From: Streptomyces sp. NBC_01476 | GTDB taxonomy: Bacteria > Actinomycetota > Actinomycetes > Streptomycetales > Streptomycetaceae | Assembly (NCBI RefSeq): GCF_036227265.1 | Contig: NZ_CP109446.1 | Coordinates: 2,059,501 to 2,123,500, forward strand | DNA: 64,000 nt | Reading direction: 5' to 3' | Shown: one piece after another, positions 1-7,130 of the stretch | How positions within the stretch are numbered: the first letter of the stretch is position 1 | Layout of the letters: every line of letters begins with the position of its first letter | Notes under the pieces: model-generated | What the model was told of the DNA's origin: nothing | What the model saw: only the letters and a program-made list of their open reading frames with translations | Databases searched by the model: none | Program-made: the position numbers and the translations under genes

Positions 1-118
1 CGCTGTGCTCCCGGCCGTGCCGGCCCGCTCGGCGTGCTGCTGCGGCCGTCGCGTGGCCGCGGCCGTCGCGTGAACGTCGCCTCGCCTGAAGAACGCCGCC
101 GTTACGTGGACGTGGCCG

Positions 119-586
119 TCACAGGCGGATCTCGACCGACTTGGCCGCCTTGTCGTGCAGGCCGCGGGTGTCGCGGTCCCAGACGACGGCGGGGATGACG
201 AGCAGCAGCAGCACCGTACGGATCAGCACCGCGAGCGGCGACAGCCGGCCGCCGTCGAGCCGCGTCACCCGCAGGCGCAGCAGCAGCTTGCCGGGCGTAC
301 TCCCTACGAGGGACAGACCCACCAGGCTCAGCACGGCGAAGACAACCAGTGCCCACGGATTGGACGCGTTGTAGTCACCGTGTGCGATCAGGCCGTATGC
401 GATCAGCACGCACAGAATCCAGTCGACGAAGACCGCCGCCAGCCGCCGGCCGACCGGCGCGATCGACCCGGGGCCCTCCTCGGGCAGCCCCAGCCGTTCG
501 CCGCGATAGCCGAACTCGACGCCCATCTCTTCGGCGGCCGCGCGGGGCCCCGAGAGCCACGATCCGATGACTTCCCTGTTGTCCAC
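119..586 (-). CDS. RDD family integral membrane protein
   Basis: A 155-residue protein with a GTG start. It has about three hydrophobic segments: residues near 48-70 (starting with the R-R-L-A-A-V-F-V-D stretch typical of RDD proteins), a middle one around VVFAVLSLVGLSLVG, and one around VLIRTVLLLLVIPAVV. The STPGKLLL motif between the second and third helix is also characteristic. RDD proteins are small membrane proteins of mostly unknown role; some are linked to ion homeostasis. It is transcribed divergently from glnA, the usual arrangement in Streptomyces as I recall it. The family assignment is seen in the sequence; no specific function can be given. Confidence 0.88.
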   Translation of the reverse strand: MDNREVIGSWLSGPRAAAEEMGVEFGYRGERLGLPEEGPGSIAPVGRRLAAVFVDWILCVLIAYGLIAHGDYNASNPWALVVFAVLSLVGLSLVGSTPGKLLLRLRVTRLDGGRLSPLAVLIRTVLLLLVIPAVVWDRDTRGLHDKAAKSVEIRL

Positions 587-650
587 GCGTCCACGGTATC
601 CCCCGTACGGCGCACGGAACCGCGCGGGTGCGTACCCCTCGGCGTAGCGG

Positions 651-688
651 TTAACACCTCAGAAACAAATGGGTCATGCTGGAGAAAT
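651..688 (+). promoter_or_regulatory. GlnR-type operator upstream of glnA
   Basis: Two complete half-site pairs in phase: TTAAC, 6 nt, GAAAC (651-666), then 6 nt, then GTCAT, 6 nt, GAAAT (673-688). This fits the GlnR consensus gTnAc-n6-GaAAc repeated with an 11-nt period. It sits 95-130 bp before the glnA start, in the divergent region with the RDD gene. Regulation by nitrogen status through GlnR is inferred from the motif and from the known control of glnA in Streptomyces. Confidence 0.8.
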
Positions 689-782
689 CCCTGATCCCTA
701 TGGTCGGGGCAGTGTGCGCCACCGCACTGGCCGCATCTCGATCGCCAACCCGACCCGAGGGGCCGGGCCTAGGAGGAGTTGG

Positions 783-2192
783 ATGTTCCAGAACGCCGAC
801 GACGTCAACAAGTTCATCTCGGACGAGGGCGTCAAGTTCGTCGACGTCCGATTCTGTGACCTGCCCGGTGTGATGCAGCACTTCACGGTGCCGGTGTCGT
901 CGTTCGACCCGACCGACGAGCTTGCCTTCGACGGTTCGTCCATCCGCGGCTTCCAGGCCATCCACGAGTCGGACATGGCGCTGCGCGCCGACCTCTCCAC
1001 GGCCCGCGTCGACCCGTTCCGCAAGGACAAGACGCTCAACATCAACTTCTTCATCCACGACCCGATCACCGGCGAGCAGTACAGCCGTGACCCGCGGAAC
1101 GTGGCGAAGAAGGCCGAGACGTACCTGGCCTCCACCGGCATCGCCGACACCGCGTACTTCGGCCCCGAGGCCGAGTTCTACGTCTTCGACAGCGCGCGCT
1201 TCGCGACCCGGGCGAACGAGTCCTTCTACCACATCGACTCCGAGGCGGGCGCCTGGAACACCGGTGCGCTGGAGGACAACCGCGGCTACAAGGTCCGCTA
1301 CAAGGGCGGCTACTTCCCGACGCCCCCGGTCGACCACTTCGCCGACCTGCGCGCGGAGATCTCCCTGGAGCTGGAGGCGGGCGGCCTGCAGGTCGAGCGC
1401 CAGCACCACGAGGTCGGCACCGCCGGCCAGGCGGAGATCAACTACAAGTTCAACACGCTGCTGGCCGCGGCCGACGACCTGATGCTCTTCAAGTACATCG
1501 TGAAGAACGTCGCCTGGCGCAACGGCAAGACCGCGACCTTCATGCCCAAGCCGATCTTCGGTGACAACGGCTCCGGTATGCACGTCCACCAGTCGCTCTG
1601 GCAGGGCGGCAACCCGCTCTTCTACGACGAGGCCGGTTACGCGGGTCTGTCGGACACCGCGCGCTACTACATCGGCGGCATCCTCAAGCACGCGCCCTCG
1701 CTGCTCGCCTTCACCAACCCGACGGTGAACTCCTACCACCGCCTGGTCCCCGGCTTCGAGGCCCCGGTCAACCTGGTCTACTCGCAGCGCAACCGCTCGG
1801 CCGCGATGCGGATCCCGATCACCGGGTCCAACCCGAAGGCCAAGCGGGTCGAGTTCCGCGCCCCTGACCCGTCCTCGAACCCGTACCTCGCCTTCTCCGC
1901 CCTGCTGCTGGCCGGCCTGGACGGCGTCAAGAACAAGATCGAGCCGGCCGAGCCGATCGACAAGGACCTCTACGAGCTCGCCCCGGAAGAGCACGCGAGC
2001 GTCCCCCAGGTCCCGACGTCCCTCCCGGCCGTTCTCACCGCGCTGGAGGAGGACAACGACTACCTGCAGGCCGGCGGCGTCTTCACCGCGGACCTGATCG
2101 AGACGTGGATCGATTTCAAGCGCACCAACGAAATCGCCCCGATCCAGCTGCGCCCGCACCCGCACGAGTTCGAGCTCTACTTCGACATCTAA
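783..2192 (+). CDS. glnA: Glutamine synthetase type I (GlnA)
   Basis: ATP-dependent ligation of ammonium to glutamate, the main entry of ammonium into metabolism, as a cytoplasmic dodecamer. The start ATG lies 6 nt after AGGAGG (771-776); an upstream in-frame ATG at 669 is rejected because it falls inside the operator. The 469-residue length is typical. Visible motifs are [10 protein letters not shown], the ATP-binding [17 protein letters not shown], and the adenylylation loop DLYELAPEE, whose tyrosine is residue 397, the same number as in the E. coli enzyme. That tyrosine implies control by GlnE, whose gene is at 34554-37586. A strong hairpin follows the stop codon. Assignment is very secure. 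Confidence 0.98.
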   Translation: MFQNADDVNKFISDEGVKFVDVRFCDLPGVMQHFTVPVSSFDPTDELAFDGSSIRGFQAIHESDMALRADLSTARVDPFRKDKTLNINFFIHDPITGEQYSRDPRNVAKKAETYLASTGIADTAYFGPEAEFYVFDSARFATRANESFYHIDSEAGAWNTGALEDNRGYKVRYKGGYFPTPPVDHFADLRAEISLELEAGGLQVERQHHEVGTAGQAEINYKFNTLLAAADDLMLFKYIVKNVAWRNGKTATFMPKPIFGDNGSGMHVHQSLWQGGNPLFYDEAGYAGLSDTARYYIGGILKHAPSLLAFTNPTVNSYHRLVPGFEAPVNLVYSQRNRSAAMRIPITGSNPKAKRVEFRAPDPSSNPYLAFSALLLAGLDGVKNKIEPAEPIDKDLYELAPEEHASVPQVPTSLPAVLTALEEDNDYLQAGGVFTADLIETWIDFKRTNEIAPIQLRPHPHEFELYFDI

Positions 2193-2236
2193 ATTCCCCG
2201 GCCCCGAGCGCTCCCCCGCTCTCCCGGGCCCTCTGC

Positions 2237-2280
2237 AGGCCGTGGGCCGCACCTCCTCGCGAGGTTGCGGCCCACGGCCT
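2237..2280 (+). terminator. Terminator after glnA
   Basis: A 19-20 bp inverted repeat with one bulged base: AGGCCGTGGGCCGCACCTC (2237-2255), a 5-nt loop, and its complement at 2261-2280. It begins 45 bp after the glnA stop and precedes the convergent flavoprotein gene, so it may serve both directions. There is no long T run, as is usual in high-G+C actinomycetes. Confidence 0.85.
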
Positions 2281-2330
2281 TGTGTTCGGGTGGCTCCGCG
2301 GGATGGTGCGGCGGCGACCGCACGGCCGGC

Positions 2331-2921
2331 TCAGTGGCCGGTGGCGTGGTCGGCGGCCTGGTCGGCGGTGGCGAGGATGGCCGGCCAGGGGAGGGGGCGG
2401 TCCGCGGGGGCCTCGCGGGGTTCGTGGAGCGGCCAGACGTCGGGGCCCTGGACGAGGTGTACGCCGGCCTGGCGCAGGACCTCCAGGTGGTGGGCCCAGG
2501 CGGGGTGGCGGGCGTGGGCCGCGTTCACCTGCGGGAAGACCACGACCGGTACGTCGGGCATGCCGAGCGCCTCGCAGAGCTGGGTGAGGGCCTGGTTGTC
2601 CGCGATGCCGGTGGCGAGTTTGGCGACGGTGTTGGCGCTCGCCGGAGCGACGACGTAGCAGTCCACGGGCGGGTGCGGCCGGGGTTCGCCGGGGAACCTC
2701 CCCTGGTCGCGCACGGGCAGCCCGGTCACCTCCGCCAGCCGCTCGACCTCGCCGATCGCCCGGAGCCAGGTCCCCGCGGTGGGCGTCAGCGTGACGGCGA
2801 CCCGCCAGCCGCGCCCGATCGCGGGCTCCACCAGCCCCGTCCGCAGCCCCTCCACCCCACCGGCAGCCGCCCCCACAACCCCCAGCACCCCCCGCCCCGC
2901 CCTCGCCCCGTCCCGCACCAT
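2331..2921 (-). CDS. Flavoprotein (DFP/PPC-decarboxylase-like family)
   Basis: A 196-residue protein of the HFCD flavoprotein family, which includes phosphopantothenoylcysteine decarboxylase and peptide cysteine decarboxylases. It shows VLGVVGAAAGGVEGLRTGLV at the N-terminus (Rossmann-like first strand) and the substrate-clamp motif APASANTVAKLATGIADN near the middle. The start was chosen at MVRDGARAG because the upstream extension to 3026 lies over the Fic promoter region. Stand-alone Streptomyces members have no established substrate. It converges on glnA and is divergent from the Fic gene. The family is secure and the reaction is not known. Confidence 0.85.
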   Translation of the reverse strand: MVRDGARAGRGVLGVVGAAAGGVEGLRTGLVEPAIGRGWRVAVTLTPTAGTWLRAIGEVERLAEVTGLPVRDQGRFPGEPRPHPPVDCYVVAPASANTVAKLATGIADNQALTQLCEALGMPDVPVVVFPQVNAAHARHPAWAHHLEVLRQAGVHLVQGPDVWPLHEPREAPADRPLPWPAILATADQAADHATGH

Positions 2922-2975
2922 CTCCCGCACCCCCGCATTGTTGCCCTTGATCCCGCCGGCCGCACCCGGGCGAAA

Positions 2976-3000
2976 GTTTGACGCAGTGATTACGTCAAAC
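2976..3000. promoter_or_regulatory. Perfect 8-bp inverted repeat, candidate operator
   Basis: GTTTGACG (2976-2983) and CGTCAAAC (2993-3000) around a 9-nt spacer, lying between the divergent flavoprotein and Fic genes. Each arm contains a TTGAC-like -35 hexamer, one per strand, so the site could overlap both promoters. Its binding protein is unknown. Confidence 0.45.
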
Positions 3001-3012
3001 CATCGTTGCCGC

Positions 3013-4145
3013 ATGCTCTTCCCCACCCCTTCTCTGCGGCCAGACGATGAGCGCGTGCTCGGCGACGTTGAGCAGATGCGCCGGGCACTGCGGCATCAGG
3101 TGCGCGCAACGCCGGCCAGGTGGGTCGCGCGGCTGCGGAAGTTCCTCACCGCCGACGCGGTGGCCGCGTCGAACTCGATCGAGGGGTTCAAGGTCTCCAC
3201 GGTCGACGTGGAGGACCTGATGGAGGGCGAGCACGAGGTCGACGTGTCCGAGGAGAACCGTGAGGAGACCCTCGCGTACCAGCGGATGATGACCTACGTG
3301 CAGACGCTCCATGACGTCGAGGACTTCGGTTACAGCAAGGGCCTGCTCAACGGGATGCACTGGATGCTGCAAGGGCACCGCCACAGCGTGCGCCGGCCGG
3401 CCAGTGGCGCCGGGGTCCGGTCTATGTGACGGACGCCCGCGATCCCAGCATCGCCGCGTACACCGCACCGGACGCGGAAGGCGTCCCGGACCTCATGCGG
3501 CAACTCGTGGACTGGCTCAACACCGACGACGGGTCGCACCCGCTCGTGCGCGCTGCCATGGCACACCTGCATCTCGTCTCCATCCACCCGTGGGCCGACG
3601 GCAACGGCCGGATGTCCCGCTCGCTGCAGACGCTCCTGATCGCCCGGGAGGGCGTCCTCGCCCCGGAGTTCTCCTCTGTCGAGGCGTGGCTGGGACGGCC
3701 CGGCAACACCTGGGAGTATTACCGCGAACTCCAGAACCGCGGCGCCGAATACCTCCCCGACCAGGACGTCTCCAGCTGGATCCGCTTCAATCTGACCGCC
3801 TACCACCAGCAGACCCAGACGGTCCGAGGGCGGCTCCACCGTTCGGGGCGGGTGTGGGAGACACTCACGGAATTCGCGGAGAGCAGCGGCTTCGACGAGC
3901 GCACGGTGGCCGCGCTGCACGACGTGGCCATGGCAGGGCGGGTCCGCCGCAGTCGCTACGAGCATGCCGAGGGTCTCAGCACACAGCAGGCCCAGCGTGA
4001 CCTCCGCGAGCTCGTGACGGCACACGTCCTTGAGCCGGTCGGCCGCACCCGGGCCCGGTACTACACGGCCGGCGACCGGTTCCCCGGGACTTCCCTGGAG
4101 ATCGCCCGCACTCCCATGACGCTGGCGGATCCGTACGCGCGGTGA
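3013..4145 (+). pseudogene. Fic/DOC family protein, broken by a frameshift
   Basis: Two frames together make one Fic protein. The first part (3013-3429) carries the inhibitory helix SNSIEGF, matching the S/T-x-x-x-E-G/N pattern of self-inhibited Fic enzymes. The second (from about 3399 to 4145) carries the active site HPWADGNGRMSRS and a C-terminal winged-helix-like segment. Fic enzymes transfer AMP to target protein hydroxyls. The expected continuation RPGQWRRGPVYVTD is recovered only by shifting frame within 3391-3404, consistent with one missing base in the CGGCCGGCC run. Without the shift the first frame stops at 3427-3429. This may be true decay or a sequencing error. The start at 3013 is uncertain; a GTG at 2986 is in frame. 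Confidence 0.8.
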
Positions 4146-4208
4146 GCCCGCCGGGCGTCGGGGGGCGGGAGCTGGGGGGTGGGGGGAGGGGTGGGGCAGA
4201 CTGGGGGT

Positions 4209-5069
4209 ATGCCTGAATTGCCGGAGGTGGAGGCCCTGCGGGGGTTTTTGGGGGAGAGAGTTGTCGGGAGGAGTGTTGAGCGGGTGTGGCCGGTGGCGGT
4301 GCACGCGCTGAAGACCTATGAGCCGGCGGTGACCGCTTTTGAAGGGGTCACCTTCGATGGGGTGGAGCGGTACGGGAAGTTCCTGGGGTTGCGGGGCGGG
4401 GGGCTGTATCTGGTGATGCACCTGGCCCGGGCGGGGTGGGTGCGGTGGAGTGAGGAGCTGGCGGAGGGGGCGCCGCGGCCGGGGAAGGGGCCACTGGCGC
4501 TGCGGGTCCGGCTGGAGGGCGGCGCCGGGTTCGATGTGACCGAGGCCGGGACGCAGAAGCGGCTGGCCGTCTATGTGGTGCGGGATCCGCAGGAGGTGCC
4601 GGGGGTGGCGCGGCTGGGTCCCGATCCGTTCGACGAGGCGTTCACGCTGGAGGTCTTCACGGGGATGCTGACCGGCGAGCGGCGCCAGATCAAGGGCGTG
4701 CTCCGGGACCAGGGGGTGATCGCCGGCATCGGGAACGCGTACTCGGACGAGATCCTGCACGCGGCCCGGATGTCCCCGTTCAAGCTGGCCGCCAAGCTCT
4801 CCGAGGAGGAGACCCGGCGGCTGTACGAGGCCATCGGGACGACACTCGGCGAGGCCGTGGAACGGTCCCGGGGGCTGCCGCTGCGTGATCTGAAGGCCGA
4901 GAAGAAGAGCGGGCTGCGGGTGCACGGACGCAAGGGCGAGGCGTGCCCGGTCTGCGGAGACACCATCCGCGAGGTGTCGTTCAGCGACTCCGCGCTCCAG
5001 TACTGCCCCACCTGCCAGACCGGCGGCAAACCGCTGGCCGACCGGCGGATGTCCCGGCTGCTGAAGTAG
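4209..5069 (+). CDS. Fpg/Nei family DNA glycosylase
   Basis: A 286-residue base-excision repair glycosylase/AP lyase. The mature N-terminus PELPEVEALR supplies the catalytic proline and glutamate after removal of Met, fixing the start at 4209. The H2TH region around IKGVLRDQGVIAGIGNAYSDEILH and the C-terminal zinc finger CPVCGDTIREVSF...YCPTCQTGG are both present. Whether it is closer to Fpg (8-oxoguanine) or to actinobacterial Nei (oxidised pyrimidines) cannot be decided by eye. The run of G around the start gives a weak ribosome site. It stands alone between the Fic gene and a convergent regulator. Confidence 0.92.
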   Translation: MPELPEVEALRGFLGERVVGRSVERVWPVAVHALKTYEPAVTAFEGVTFDGVERYGKFLGLRGGGLYLVMHLARAGWVRWSEELAEGAPRPGKGPLALRVRLEGGAGFDVTEAGTQKRLAVYVVRDPQEVPGVARLGPDPFDEAFTLEVFTGMLTGERRQIKGVLRDQGVIAGIGNAYSDEILHAARMSPFKLAAKLSEEETRRLYEAIGTTLGEAVERSRGLPLRDLKAEKKSGLRVHGRKGEACPVCGDTIREVSFSDSALQYCPTCQTGGKPLADRRMSRLLK

Positions 5070-5232
5070 CGCCCGCCGCCCCCGTACGCCCGCCGCCGGC
5101 CCGCGCTCCCGGGCGACACCCGGCCGCATGCACGCCCGCACCCCCGCCACACGCAACGGCAGGGCACCGCGGCACGCGAAGGCCGGGGCACACCCGCCCC
5201 CCGCACCCGTGACGTAGGTCACGCACAAGCGG

Positions 5233-5631
5233 TCAGACGCGGTCGATATGGACGTTTGTCGACTTGACCCGGGCGATCGCCTCCGCGCCCACCTCCAGGC
5301 CCAGCTCCTCCACTGCCTCGCGGGTGACCAGGGAGACCAGGCGGTGCGGGCCGGCCTGGATCTCCACCTGCGCGGCGACGTCACCGAGTTTGACCGCGGT
5401 CACGATGCCGGGGAAGGCGTTGCGGACCGTGGTGCGGGAGGACTCGGGGTCGGAGTCACCGGGCGACTGGGCGAGTTCCACCGAGAAGGCGGCCAGGTCA
5501 CGTCCGTCGATGAGGCGCCGGCCGGCCTCGTCGCGGTGCGTGGCGACGCGACCCGCGTCGGCCCAGCGGCGGGCGGTGTCCGGGCTGACGCCCAGCAGGC
5601 GGGCGGCCTGCCCGATGGTGTACGACTGCAT
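5233..5631 (-). CDS. HTH and TOBE (molybdenum-pterin) binding protein
   Basis: A 132-residue protein. Residues 1-50 (SYTIGQAARLLGVSPDTARRWADAGRV) form an excisionase/MerR-like helix-turn-helix. Residues 68-132 (NAFPGIVTAVKLGDVAAQVEIQAG...VTREAVEELGLEVGAEAIARVKSTNVHIDRV) form a TOBE/Mop domain that binds molybdate or a related oxyanion. This architecture is that of a ModE-like molybdate-responsive regulator of actinobacteria. No molybdate transporter gene is adjacent, so the target is unknown. It converges with the glycosylase gene. Confidence 0.88.
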   Translation of the reverse strand: MQSYTIGQAARLLGVSPDTARRWADAGRVATHRDEAGRRLIDGRDLAAFSVELAQSPGDSDPESSRTTVRNAFPGIVTAVKLGDVAAQVEIQAGPHRLVSLVTREAVEELGLEVGAEAIARVKSTNVHIDRV

Positions 5632-5780
5632 GCCGCCACCCTAGGCCCAGGCCGCCGCGGAAAAGCCGCACGGACGCCGGAAGGACGCCGCACACACGCC
5701 GCGAGGACGCGGCACGGTCACGGCCACCGGCACAGCAGGGACACAGGCAGGGACGCCCCCGCATCCCCGGCGGCCAGGGG

Positions 5781-6650
5781 TCAGGCCCCCTGCTGGAGGA
5801 TGTCCCGCCAGGAGTGCTCGGGAACGTAGCCAAGGGCCTCGCGGGCCCGCTCGATGCTGAGCAGCGTCTCGAACTCGCCTATCTTCCGGGTGAGTTCGAC
5901 CTCGGGAAAGACCTCCGCCAGAAGCTCCGCGGAGGGGCGGTTCATGATCGTGTCCGCCGCCGCGATGACAAAGGACGGGGCGCCGGTGAGCGGCGCGTTC
6001 AGAGCGAGCCGGCAGGCCAGCGCCACATCGCGCGCGTCCACGTAACCCCACAGGTTCCACTTGCGCAGCTGCGCGTCGCCCCAGTAGCCGGGGACGAAGC
6101 GGTAGTCCCGCTCGACGTGGACGTTGGAGAGCCGCAGGGCGACGAAGGGGATGCCGGACCAGTCGGCTATGTGCCCCGCCGTGGTCTCGCTTGCCGTCTT
6201 GGACAGGGCATAGGTCGAGGTGGGGTACGGGTAGTGGTCCTCGTCGACCGGCGCGTAGCGGGGCGGGGTGTCGAAGGGCAGGCCCAGCGTGGTCTCGCTG
6301 GACGCCCAGACCACCCGGCTCAGCTTGTTCTGGGCGGCGGCCAGGAAGACGTTGTTGTTCATCGCCAGGTTGGCGTTGAGGGTGTGGGCCGCAGGGAAGA
6401 GGCCGGGCGCCGGGATGTTGGCGAGGTGGATCACCGTGTCGGCGTCCTGCAGCGCGTCGACCGTCTGCCCGTAGTCGGTGAGGTCGGCGCAGAGCAGCGG
6501 GGCCCCCAGCTCCGCCATCCGTTCCCGGTCGCCCGGGCCGGCCACGATGTCCACGGCGAGGACCTCGTGGCCGTGCGCCAGCAGATCTGCCACGACGACG
6601 CGGCCGGTCTTACCGCTGGCTCCGGTGACGGCGACTGTGCTGCTGCTCAT
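5781..6650 (-). CDS. NAD-dependent epimerase/dehydratase (SDR family)
   Basis: A 289-residue extended short-chain dehydrogenase/reductase. The N-terminal VAVTGASGKTGRVVVADLL is the NAD(P)-binding glycine motif. DADTVIHLANIP marks the fourth strand, and SSETT plus YALSK provide the catalytic Ser-Tyr-x-x-x-Lys set. It probably acts on a sugar or nucleotide-sugar, but the substrate cannot be told from sequence. The start at 6650 gives the motif at residue 6. It is separated from its neighbours by a short spacer and a gene remnant. Confidence 0.85.
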   Translation of the reverse strand: MSSSTVAVTGASGKTGRVVVADLLAHGHEVLAVDIVAGPGDRERMAELGAPLLCADLTDYGQTVDALQDADTVIHLANIPAPGLFPAAHTLNANLAMNNNVFLAAAQNKLSRVVWASSETTLGLPFDTPPRYAPVDEDHYPYPTSTYALSKTASETTAGHIADWSGIPFVALRLSNVHVERDYRFVPGYWGDAQLRKWNLWGYVDARDVALACRLALNAPLTGAPSFVIAAADTIMNRPSAELLAEVFPEVELTRKIGEFETLLSIERAREALGYVPEHSWRDILQQGA

Positions 6651-6857
6651 GAGCGGGCTCCGTGCTTCTCTCTTGCGCTGGCTTCGCGTGCGTGCGTGCG
6701 GATCTTCTTCTGCGTACCGACTGCTCCCGGCCGTTCGACGCCCGACCGATCCGCCCTGTTCAGGCGGCCCCCGCCGTTCGACCGGCGCGGCTCCAACAGC
6801 TTGCCACAGCCGTCCGCCCGCCCGTTTCGCCCCCTGTGGACAACTCCCGGCAACGAC

Positions 6858-7043
6858 GCGTACCCGTTCTGGGCGACCGAGTACGCGTACACCTACGGCG
6901 ATCCGCGGGCCGGTTCGCCGGCTGCCGCTTTCCTGCGCTACCTCACCAACTCGGTCGGCCAGGACATCATCCGCTCCCACGGCGACCGCCCCTGCGCGGA
7001 GCCGGCCAACCCGGTGCTCTGCCGGCCGTCGCCGGCGAAGTGA
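6858..7043 (+). pseudogene. C-terminal remnant of a PstS-like substrate-binding protein
   Basis: One frame from about 6858 to the TGA at 7041-7043 encodes YPFWATEYAYTYGDPRAG followed by AAAFLRYLTNSVGQD and a Cys-containing end (HGDRPCAEPANPVLCRP). I recognise this as the C-terminus of Streptomyces phosphate-binding-like (PBP-domain) membrane proteins. No start codon with a ribosome site and no upstream homology precede it; the frame runs into sequence antisense to the epimerase region. It is best read as the tail left by a deletion. Confidence 0.5.
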
Positions 7044-7130
7044 CGGTCCGCGACGGGGACGGGGACGGGTGAACCCGGGCCCCGGTGTCGGGGGGTCCCC
7101 GTAGTCTGAGGGGGGTCGAGGGAGGGGATC

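Noticed and set aside
651-2252. A 533-codon open frame on the minus strand over glnA
   Set aside because: It mirrors glnA, is full of Val/Arg/Gly/Asp typical of antisense frames in high-G+C DNA, and has no ribosome site or recognisable motif.
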